Part shown: positions 49,901 to 61,900 of the stretch, one piece after another
How the letters are laid out: every line of letters starts with the position of its first letter
Numbering within the stretch: the first letter of the stretch is position 1
Origin: Pholis gunnellus
Lineage: Eukaryota; Chordata; Actinopteri; Perciformes; Pholidae
Direction of reading: 5' to 3'
Length of the DNA stretch: 64,000 bases
Assembly: GCA_910591455.2 (NCBI GenBank)
Contig: OU342804.1
Span: 5,647,133 to 5,711,132 of the forward strand
Translations under genes and position numbers: made by a program
The notes under the pieces: generated by a model
Databases searched by the model: none
What the model saw: the letters and a program-made list of their open reading frames with translations, nothing else
Told to the model about the DNA's origin: nothing

Positions 49901-52900
49901 GTGAGCCTGCACCGAGCGGTACAGTCCGGCTTAGAGAGGGAGAGGAAGTTCCAAATCGAAGTGAGGACGTTGGAGAGACGGATGAAGTGAGAGGAAAGGT
50001 CCAAACATGTGGAATGTTCTTACCAGCACGGGCCAACAGCGTGCGAGCAGCCAGGTCGAAGCGGTGTTTCCTGCCGACGGCGGAGCGGCCTCTGAGCGGA
50101 CCGCCGCTGGAGGCCGCCGCACTGTCCTGGTCCAGGCCCTCAGGACTACAAAGTACACAAATAAAGACTTTTCTATATAGACTTTCACAAATGCACCATT
50201 TTCTGGCTTTCAGTATAAAGTCAGTAACTGTAAGAAAGTCTTAACATGTTTCTGTCATGTCTAATATCAAAGTGTGCTCCGTGTCGGCTCTGATTAGGGG
50301 AATCATGATCACGATACTTGAGTCACGATGAGATATTAGTGCTATTTTAAACATTTGCTGAGCATTCAAACATTGCAATTTATTACCTCTTTTCACACTT
50401 CAAATTATGAAACATCTGTTTTATCTAATAAGATAAAAGTTTTCACTCGGTTCATTTTTCAACAAATGAATCTTTGAGGCATATAAAAAAAGAATGGGTT
50501 TTCTATGACTTTATAGTTGTTCTTTATGTTGCTGCTCTTTTTGTTAATTGATGACTCAACATGTATTCAAGAAGACATCCATTATTAAAAACACTTTCAT
50601 TTTAAGACTTCCCGTCTGTACCTCTCGCTGAAGCCCTCCTCCATCTCTGAAGCGTCTGCGCTGGCGATGTCACCGGGCGAGCACAGGTACGGGCTCCGGT
50701 CCAGAGATTTGCCTCCAGAGGACGCCGTTGCACCGGGACAGGACGAGTCGGACCCGTCGACGCCTCCTCTGGTGTGGGGCTCGTCGTGCTCGTCCTCCGT
50801 GCCCGGATGCTCTATCATCCACATGGCGAGCACCGTGATGTTCTGAGCGTCTGCTTCTCCTTGAGCGCCTGAGATTAACAGGATTGGATCAGACAATGTG
50901 TCAAACCACAATATTCATGAGTCATAACAAGCAGACGACCTGCTGTATACAGAAATACTCATTTCAAACATCTACTATATAATTACAGTTTTCTTGCTAT
51001 GTTTGGCTATTTAACTTTTCGATCATTTTGGCTTCGTTAATGCAAGGCTGTGAGTATTTTTCTTTTTTAAATGTGGGAGTTGAACCTCACGTACTATCGT
51101 GACTCTATAAAAAGAAGGCCCGATTCGCTCTGCTGAGATGCAGATATCAAACTAACTAACGCGTTGGTCAGAATAAGAATTCAGCTTCAATGCACTGAAT
51201 GAAATGAAGTAAAACAGCAGAGCGGTGAGACGGACCAGTGGCTTCCAGAGCTTTGGTGATCTGGCGCAGAGAGAAGCCCATCTCCAACAGGGGCACAGCG
51301 ATGGCAGGAGGAGGAGGAGACGTGGACAGCCGGCTGCTGGGGTCCGACAGAGCTGGAGCAAACAACAACAACAACAACAACAACGTTAGAGACGTCAGCA
51401 TCAAATCTGGGGTGTTGGTTTGAACTTTTGGACTGAGAGAATAATTTAAATGTTGCAGCGTTTCACTCAGTGTGTCATAGTGGAGCCTGAGTTATAGAGC
51501 AGCTCTATTAATGTCAGAAGACATTATTAGGAATATATTAAGCTTCAGTGAAAACAAGCAGAGGTACTAATTCACAGAGGCCCACTGTTTAAATCATCAT
51601 CTAATAATTAAAGATGCCCTCTGGAGTTTTCTTGTAATAAAACAAAAGTTATGTTCACATCAGGCAGAGACCTCCGGTTCTGCTGAGTGAAGTCAAAGCT
51701 TCATGTCTTAAACCTGCATTCTTTTCTAATGTCCACCAGGGGGCGACTCCTCTGGTTGTATAGAAGTCTATGAGAAAATGACTCTACTTCTCTCTTGATT
51801 TATTACCTCAGTAAACATTGTAAACATGAGTTTATGGTCTCAATCTCTAGTCTCAAGTCTTCTTCAATACAGCATGATGTTAATTTAGTAAATGATGGTC
51901 CATTTAGAGTCAAACAGACCATAAAGCAGGGGATGCTTTAGGGCGGGGCTACACAGTGATTGACAGGTCTCTACCAGAGACGTATACGTCGTCTCTACGT
52001 CACTCCTCGTCAGATGGCGACGGACAAATTGTAGAATTTGAGGCTTTAAAACATAATTTCACAAACTAATGAGTGACGTCACGATGACTACGTCCACTTC
52101 TTATAAACAGTCTGTGGTTCCCTTTGTATCCTTGAGCTCTAAGAAAGGTGTTGAATCCATCCTCTTCCTCATAAACCTGCATCGGTTACATCTCTGTTTA
52201 CTAGCTTGCAGTAAGAAAAATCAATAAAATCAGTTTTATGTATCGGTTTGTAATGACAAACTCCGGCTTCCATCAACAACAGAACAGCGATGTCTACATG
52301 CATGGCAGTCTGGCAGACTTACAGGTACCCGTTCTGTTCTGAGGTCTGGAGGGTTGGGAGTCGGGGGAGGTGAGACTCTGCCGGCGGCCGACCTCATCGG
52401 AGGGCGACGTCGGCAGAGACGTCACCGGAGGAGTCTGAGCTCGCCGGGTTGGAACCAGGGTGGTGGTCGGGTAGCTCGAGAACATTTGCCTGTCGGATCA
52501 CAGAGAAGCATTAAAATAATCATCTCAGTTTGAATCATTCATGAGAAACAAAAGGCTGGCTTGGCTGCGGCCATCTGCTCTGACCTGAGGAGGCTGAGAG
52601 GCATGACCCCCGGAGACTCGGAGGCGGGGACCGTCTCCGTGTCTGTGACGGGCGTGGTGGCAGTCGTGGTGTCCTCCAGCGAGGAGCTCATGAAGGAGGT
52701 GGTGCTGGAGGCCGAGGGGCTGGTGGTGATTGGGGTTTGAGCCAACTGCTCGCCCTCCGTGCCTTCCCCCTCACCTTCTGGTTCACTTCTAACTCCTGAG
52801 GGAAACGAAAAGCCCCGGGGGAAAGTGAACTTTGTGTGTCGGATGCCTCATGCAGCCGTCCGATCGAGTGACAAATAAATCATTATTAGGGGCATAAATC

Positions 52901-55900
52901 CCCGATCATGTTAAATTATGAACAACAAATCTGAGGAGAGCTAGTTAACCTTAGCTTTCAGCAGCACAGTCCTGATAGTTTTCACATCATTCGCAACATA
53001 AAATAGATATGAGAGAGGAGATTATGACTTCATAACAGTAGCTCCACGATACTATACCACAACCACTATAGATGACAATAACAAAGTAAACACATTTATT
53101 ATTTGTTGATTGTATGTATTCATTAATAGGCCTTTGTTTTCTATTTTGGAGAAGTAAGTTTGTCTATCTGGCCCAAAGCTTAACGTGGAGCGCTGAGAAA
53201 CACAAAACTTCGTCAGTAAGAACTCTCCAGGCATCACATGGTTCATATTCTCACCAGGCTTGGCCTTTCCCCCGCTGGGCTCCTCCAGCAGCCCGTTCAC
53301 CACCAGCTTGTAGATCATGGCCTGCGCCCTCTCCAGGTCGGCCAGGCCCAAGGCCCGCTTGATGGGGGAGCGCATCACCGCCCGCTTCACCATGTGGCGC
53401 ATGAGGAACTGCAGAGCCGCCCGCATCTCCACTTCTTCCTGGCACACCGGCGAGGTGGCAGCTGTGCTTCCTCCGGTGCCGGCGTTCAGATCCGCATTGT
53501 GGCCGCTGGGCGCTGCTTCTGGTGTCACCTTAATGTCAGAGGAGAGGACAGATGAGTACGATACCCTGGATCTGCTTCACACCAGCAGACACACATTATG
53601 CATGTTTGATCCATATTTAATGATTCTAGTTATAGAAAAGAAAAACATAAAAACAGGGAAGGGAGGTGAAAAACAATAAATACATGAACGCACTTATTCA
53701 TATATAACATCATTACTATTCTCAGATCCTTCCGTTAGATATAAAACTCCTTAAAGCAGAGGTTCTCAAATAGTTTGTGGTTTTACATGATACAGAAAAT
53801 ACCCTCATGGTTCACCCTTTGAAATATTTGACATAGCCTATTTTTTGCATTAATGTTAAAGATCAACACAAGAGAAATGTATTAAGATATTAGAGATGTA
53901 CTTAACATCGCATGGATACAAATGTGTTTTGATTAGAATGTAATCTATGAACTCTTAGAGATTTAAACATTTTAATATTACTATAAAGCCTTTTATTTCC
54001 CCCAAAAAAGTTAGAGGGATTTATTGGATGTTGTATGAGGTACTTATGCACCGTCAGCGCATAAAAAACAAACTTTTTGTCTTCTCCAAACTAGGGCTGC
54101 AACTAACGATTATTTTAATAATCGTTTAATCTGTCGATTATTTGTTGGATTAATCGATGAATCGGATAAAAAAACAAAAAACAAAAAAGCATTAATTTCC
54201 AACCCAGAACTGACATTCACAGTGCAAAATATCTTCAGAAAGTGCACAAACAGGTTGCTCGAACATCCCAGAGCTGTTAAAGTAATACTTAAAAAAAAAA
54301 AGGACTAATATCAGGAGTGGGGTTCAGCGGGTTACCCACGCCTCTCGGCGAAGGGTAGACACACGCTGATCCACTCAGTGTGGCGCGCGTGCAGCCCCGC
54401 ACATCTAAGGGCATCACAGACCTGTTATTGCTCAATCTCGTGCGGCTGAACGCCACTTGTCCCTCTAAGAAGCTGGACGCTGACCGCACGGGGCCGCGTA
54501 ACTACTATATATATATCCAGTATATCGGATATCTCTTATACCTTTGGTATGAGCAGCAGCTCGGCGTACTTGCTGCAGCTCAGCAGGGCGCTGAGGGTCT
54601 TCATGGCTCCCAGGTAGAGGTAGGACAGCTGCACCGCATGGATTTCAGACTGCGTGGCAACAGAGGAGGACTCGTGACCGCGGGATCCGTGCTCGTGGCC
54701 TTTCTTCCTGTTCCCCTCGGCGGGAGTGTGAGGAGCCACGGTGAAGAGGGTCTCGTTCCCGTCGGCCACAGAGGAGATCTCGCTCTCCGACTTTGAGTTG
54801 GGCGCCGCGTGTGCTTTCACCTCGTCCAGGCTGTGGGACACCCGCAGGTCAGAGGTCGTGGTGTTTGGAGCTGCTCCGCCGTTATCTTTCTGCTCGTTGC
54901 GGTTGTGCTCCTCGCTCTCCGCCTTGTCCTCGTTCCCGGCCGGCTCCTGCCCGGACGAGGCCGCGCCGCGGTGCTTCTTGTCGTGGCGTCGCGTGCTGAG
55001 CTTGGCGGCGGTCTCCTCGTGGATGCTGGTGAGGTAGGTGATGTCCAACAGCAGCGAGGCGGTGAGGCCGCGGAAACGCGCCACGTCGAAGGGCAGCGGC
55101 TCGCAGGGCTCCAGGTTGTAAAGCGGAGTGTCACTAGGCGACCAGAAAGTTGGGAAGCTTTAATAGAAGGGAGTGAAAGGAGACAAGGGAAGGAAACACA
55201 AAGTGAGGGAAAGGGCAGGAGAGAAAGAGCACAGCATGCGAGACAAGTAAAGAAATGGAGTGTGTGGGTATGGCACAAAATCATGCAGCTCCGTGAATCA
55301 TCATGCAGAAGAGTTGTGGATTAATGATGAGTCAATAACAAACATGAAAACAGTGAATTAGAGCGAGGGGGAAATGGAAGGTGAAAAATAAAACGATGAA
55401 GAGGCTAATGCAGAGTGTCAGAGGGATGTGAATACAGGCTGTGAAGAAAGCTCACACTGTGTTTCATAATACATTATAATACATATTTATTGAGTGTGCA
55501 GTGACAGTCAAAATCTTTACATTGCTGATGTCGAAATAAATTCACAACTTGCTTACAATTTGGTGTATCTGTAAAATACACCAGCAAATAACAAATATAG
55601 CAACATATAAAAATGTCAAAGAAAGGTGCCACAAACCCGCCCCCCCCGTACCTGATGGTGATCTCGGCCTCGTCCCACTGCACCTTCGCCGAGGTGCTGC
55701 CTTCCTTCACCACGCCCAGCAGCGTGGCGTGCCTCCCGGTCTGCTTGTGCACACATCGCCCGCCGACACGCAGCCCCGCGTCCGCCCCTCCGATCACCGC
55801 CAGGACCGGCCACACCTCCGTGCAGAGCGTCCTCAGGTGGTGCTCCGACAGCTCCCCCAGGCCGTGCTGCCGCCCGTGGCGTCCCCGCTCCTCCTCCGTC

Positions 55901-58900
55901 CTCGTGGGCGTCTCCTGGCTTTCCCTCTGGGCGTCGTGCTCCTCGCGGCTCTGCACCGAGCGACTCTTCTTCAGCCTCTGACCCCCGCCGGCGGACGTGC
56001 CGGCGGACTCCCTAAAGCAAGGCTTGATCTTGTGGAGCCGCTCGGTCATGGTCTCGTTGATGCGGTGGGTCCAGTGGTCGGTGCGATGCAGGATGCGGAT
56101 CAGCTGCGTGGTGGCCTCGGCCAGGACGGTGGCCATGGGGCTGCAGACCGGGTCGCCAGCTAAGAGGTCTCGAGGTGTGCCCCTCATCTGCATGTCACAG
56201 ATCTTAACCTGGAACAAATAAGCAGAATATACATATATAAATGTAATATTTATATAAATATATATAATATAATGAATATAGTGGATGTTTATGTGTGTTA
56301 CCTTCTCTCCTGGGTTACTGCTGTAGAACATCACACAGGGATAGAGCTCTGTGGCGTCAACGTCCTCGAAGGCCAACTTTGGTTCCTGTTGAATCACAAG
56401 TTAGCAGTTAGAGATGAACACAGAACTCAGAGGAGGACACGTAGCTCTTTTAAGTTTCGTCTTTGTTGTTGAATAAATGAATATGCACGTGTGTCCATGT
56501 CCAGATGAGGCGTTCATAATTTTAGGACGGTCTAGCAATGATCAACGCAGTTTGTGATACGTTAAATTATTTGTAAAATATCCAAATCAAACGTCTCTCA
56601 CCTCTCCGTTCTTGCCGAAGGAGATGGTTCTGGCCTCCATGTCCAGGACGCAGGTGATGAAGTCTCCCTGAGTGAAGCTGCTCAGAGTCAGCGTCTGCTC
56701 TCCGTTGTGATAGAGGTTCCCGCTGTACGCCCGGTACAGCCACATGTCCGACGTGGTGCGGTGGTTGAAGTCGTGCACGGGCCATCGTGAAACGCCCACA
56801 CACGTGCCTTCATTGCCTCGGTTCTCCTTCACGATGTAAAACTACAGAGGAAATAAAACGGGACATGATTCAAAACAGGCAAACAAACAAAACAAATTAG
56901 ATAGTTTATACTTCTGTGTAAAACAGTTTCCCATCAATTAATGCTCCGCCTCTACTGTTATCCTTCCTTAACCATCTGCAGATTATTCAGCCCTGTTGTG
57001 TACATTCAGCTGGCTTCATAAAGATCTCTTCTCTTGAAAAGTTACCAAAATGTACAAAGTCACTGTGAACTACAACACCAATGATAACAGGGACATTATC
57101 ATGTTATGGATGCTGCATTCATGTGGTGTTGGAATAACCAGAAAAAAATAGTCCCCGACTGGGAAAGTTCCCATGAACGTCCCTCAAGTCAGAACAAAAA
57201 CTAGGAAAGACGTTGAAAACTTTGTTACACGACTTGCTGATTGACGTCATATGACTGAGAAAGACGGTGGTTGTCAATCTGTTCAAAGGTTAGAACAGAT
57301 TCACAAGCAGAGGACCAACTACCAGCATCCTGTTGACCCAGAGCAGCGTCTGACTGTCTGAGCTAAACCGTTATAGCCAAAGACACTGTCAGACATTTCC
57401 TTCTAGTGAAATGCTCTGAGTGAATTTGAGGGCTTTTATTTTGAAAGGTAAGAACAGAAGTAGTGGATCTGGTCTGTGTTGCCTTTGTCAAGGTTGAAAA
57501 GAGTAATAAAGTTTGCCCTCGTGGTTCAGACTACGGAAGTTGTAACGGCTATCAACGTGTTGTTTAAATGCTCTGAGGAATAAAATACAGAACATCTTCT
57601 TTGTAGCTTCTACGACTCGGGATGTCAGAGCATCCGAGGAGCACGTGGAAGCAGCAGGAGATAAGGTAATAAACAGTACTGTACCTTCCACTGGTAGCAT
57701 CCAGAGGAGATGCCGGTAGAGGCCAGGCCGTAGCCTTTACCCCCACTGCCATGCGTCAGACCCTGGCCGTTCTCCACAACGCAACACTGAGTCTTCTCTG
57801 GGTCAAAGGACACTTCCTGGATGGGAAGGTTCTCGTCCTCCTCCTCTGACTCGCCCTGGGGATCAAAGAAACCGTCGGCCGCTCGAACAAATAGTCATAA
57901 TAATCAAGACACGAGTCGGGGGGAGGATGGAGGATGATTACTACACCTGCAGTTTGAGTTCCTGAACTTTTTCTTTAACCTGGATCGAGTGTTTGGCTTG
58001 AGCAATGGGAGCTTCCCACATGCAATCGGACAAAAGGGCGAAGAGCCGTTCGACAACCTAGAAGAGAACAAACTGTATCAGCTCACTGGCTGTTATTGAG
58101 GAGTTGCACAAGAAAAACAACCATAGAAAGCGGCAAACCTGTGTCATTTGGTCGTCCTCCATATTGGCCTCACAGGCAGGAAGGACGGCCTCCAGCACAT
58201 GAAGAGCCAGGAGCCGAGTTCTCAGGTTGCCCACCAGAGGGACCCCTAGAAGCAAAACAGCCACGAGGGGACAATTAATATCTCAGCTTTGTAACATGAA
58301 GCAGGCGCACATTCCCCCGGTGTAGTGTGTCACAACGGCTGGTTGTACCTGAGCAGCATTTCTGCGCCGCGATGTTGAGCAGCACTTCGGTCCATTTAGG
58401 GGAGGCCATCTTGGACTGGATGGCCTTGGAGGACACCACTCTCCTGAGGAAGACGAGGAAGTCTCCGAGGTGCAGCTCAGCAGTGTGCTGCTTACGGATC
58501 AACGCTGAGGAACGAGACAATAAAAACACGGACACAATTATAGACCTTTAGTTACGTTTCATGGAAAACAAACGCTTTCACTGTAGGTACAGTAACTAAT
58601 GCTCTTAAAGGTTCTGTTTTCACCATTCTTTCAGGCGGCAACCTCCGGTTCTGTCCGGTAAAGCCAAAGATGCATGTGTTAAAGCTGCATTCTCTCTAGT
58701 GCCCACCAGGGGGCGACTCCTCTGGCTGTATAGAAGTCTATGAGAAAATGACTCTACTTCTCTCTTGATTTATTACCTCAGTAAACATTGTAAACATGAG
58801 TTTATGGTCTCAATCTCTAGTTTCAAGTCTTCTTCAATACAGCATGATGTTCATTTAGTAAATGATGGTCCATTTCGAGTCAAACAGACCATAAAGCAGG

Positions 58901-61900
58901 GTATGCTTTAGGGCAGGGCTACACAGTGATTGACAGGTCTCTACTAGAGACGTATACGTTTTGTCGACGTCCAAATCATTCTTGCCAACAAGGTTAAATT
59001 TGTTTTAATATTTTAGTTAGTTAATGGAAATACTATTGTCAACAAAAGTGTTTGACCATAGCTTCTGTTGATTATTATCCGTGTATTATCCGTGTATTAT
59101 CCGTGTATTAACCGTGTATTAACCATGTATTATCAAAACTCCTTCATCACCTCTGAAGTCTTTCTTTTCAGAGTCTGCTCCGTCCTCCTGTTTGCTGTCC
59201 TCTTGGTCTTTTCCAGAAGAGAGAAGACTGACTCCCGCCTGAGACAGCAGGTTCTTCAGCTGACTGCAGAGCAGATCCAGCAGCGACTGGACAACCTTTG
59301 GACTCAACTTGTCCGCGTACGTCCTGCGAATCAAAAAGACAAAACACAGTTTGATGATATAATCTTCGGGTTTTTCAAAGCGCCGATTTCATTCGTCCGG
59401 TTTCTAAAGCTCTTACCCGGTGCTGATGGCCAGTATCTGCAGCAGGCGTGTGGAGGCCACCTTGAGGGCGGTGCTGAGCTGAGACACTCCGGGTTTCTGC
59501 AGCAGCTGGAGTGGCTGGCCCAGCATCGTCTCCGTCCCGCAGAGCTGAGACAGCACGCTGAGCAGCCCGCTAGAGATGGCCAGGGACACGTCCACCGGCT
59601 GGTAGCGGACGCTCAGCGCAAAGACGGTGACCAGCAGGAGGCGCTGCTGGGCTTCTAGGACAGAGAAGAGGTCGAGAGAAAGAGATAAAAGCATCAGACA
59701 GGCTGTTAATAAAGCGAAGCCTGGAAATTCATCATTTGAGGGGCCGCTCTGCCGTTGGTGTGGTCAATTTAATGATGGCAAGATGATTTTAGGTCGACAG
59801 AAATACTGAGTTTAACCCAAGGGTAAAGGATAGTTATGTATCAGCATTAAAACTGTCAGTGAAATAAATGAATAAAAACGGTTTATTTCACAAAGTAATG
59901 AATCGGTATTTACGTTTCAATTGTGGAACGTTTTGCCTCAGATTTTGTTGACTTGAGCGTAGTAATTTATCTGCGTAGTTTATTTTTCAGTCTGTTTGTG
60001 TTTGTTGTTATTATTTCATACTTTGTTGTCTGTTGCCTGCAGACAAAGTTAATATTCCGTTAAAGAGACCAGTTGTGAACGACGTGGATCAAAGACTTGT
60101 GGGTGTGTTTTATTTGTTGTTTTTTTAAACATTCATCCTCATAATTATTTAGAATCCATGTTTCACATACAGAGTCTGTTAGCAGGAGAACGCTCACACT
60201 GGTGGTGTGCCCAGCGTTTCACTTCGCATTCAATAAGTATTCAGAATCTCAAGGATGCTGAAATAGAATCTGTAAAAAACGTATTGACGGGAAAGAGGCA
60301 GAGGACTAATCAGCTGAGGCAATGTGGGCGGGGCATCAAGGCCACCGTTGCCAGAGGACATATGTCCAAACTGAGAGGGCGTGCTCCACCATGGCCCCAG
60401 TCAAAAACCTTCCCCGAAGTAATGTAAATGTAAAACTAAAATGTTTGATCCTGTTAAATGATGGAGGCTCCAGTGCTGAGGTCGTGCGGCAGTCGTCTCT
60501 CTTACCTATGTGGTGCTTGTTTGCCTGCAGTGCTCTCTCCAGGGTGACAGACAGTTGCTGGTAGATCTTATGAACAGCTGTCTGGATTTCCATCTGGAGG
60601 CTCCTCTTCGTTGCTTTTACACCATCCTGCAAAAGAGAAAGATGTAAACACACAGTTAACAGGGTCACTACTCAGGCTGCACGACATTACTGATAACCAG
60701 GTGGCAACCTCCGGTTCTGAAAAGTGAAGCTAAAGCTTCATGTGTTAAAGCTGCATTCTCTCTAGTGTCCACCAGGGGGCGACTCCTCTGGTTGTATAGA
60801 AGTCTATGAGAAAATGACTCTACTTCTCTCTTGATTTATTACCTCAGTAAACATTGTAAACATGAGTTTATGGTCTCAATCTCTAGTTTATAGTCTTCTT
60901 CAATACAGAATGATGTTCATTTAGTAAATTATGGTCCATTTAGAGTCAAACCATAAAGCAGGGGATGCTTTAGGGCGGGGCTACACAGTGATTGACAGGT
61001 CTCTATCAGAGACGTATACGGCGTTGCTACGTCACTTCTCCTAGATATGGTCACTTCTGTTCATCGGTTGCAAAAAAACAACAACGCCGGCGACGGCGAA
61101 ATTGCCCGACTCGAGTCTTCAAAACATCAGTCCACAAACCGACGGGTGACGTCACAATGACAAATTCTGCATATCCAGGAATTCTTAAATCTGAGTAAAT
61201 GAAGTTACATTTGACATCTACTGTGCAAGCTTTCCATTTGTATCAAAGCAGCAAAAATGTTGCAGCATTACAAGTTTGAGTTAAACTGAACTGTCACTTG
61301 ACTATCGATGCTCATCAGTATCAGTAATTGATGAGGCTCACACGTACCTGGTAGTGATGCAGCTGCACGCTCTCCCTCTTCAGCCCTCCGGCGCCCACGG
61401 TGCCGAGGCCAAAGCAACCCGCCAGGAACTGCAACCTGACGGAGGTGAGCAGGGAGGAGGACTGGAAGGCGCCGCCGGATCGATCCGCGTTCCCGGGCTG
61501 GCTGCCCTTCTCCTCCATGCCGGAGATCAACACCACAATCTGGTGGAGCGCCTCCAACCGCAGCTGCGGATTAAAAACACATCCCAGTGGTCGAGTGGAC
61601 ATTCTAACAGCATCGCATATGTTTTCTAGATCTTTTAGCTGCACTATCACCAATAACATGTTACTGTTTTTAGAAAATCTGCCTCATTTGTTTGACACTA
61701 CGTAGTTTTAAAGAATAAATCTGGTTATATTCTATCATTTTCTTACTAGTAACAAGTATCTAATAACACGTATTGTGTGTGTATCAAAGCCTGATATCTC
61801 TTCTTCCTCTTGTTAAAACACATTGATGACGTGTAGATTCATTCATTACCATGAACACACAGGGATTGAGTTTGTACATCCATCAATTTCTTTCCTTGCC

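Noticed and set aside
54289..54489. 66-codon minus-strand frame
   Set aside because: It is an accidental translation of the 18S rRNA fragment.
55141..55157. Alternative acceptor at the TAG near 55130 for the large herc1 exon
   Set aside because: It would break the phase and remove conserved residues (FPTFWSPSD). The AAAG acceptor at 55158-55159 keeps phase with the preceding exon.
55549..56163. 204-codon plus-strand frame
   Set aside because: Antisense shadow of the GC-rich herc1 exon 55652-56208, whose minus-strand reading is the conserved protein.
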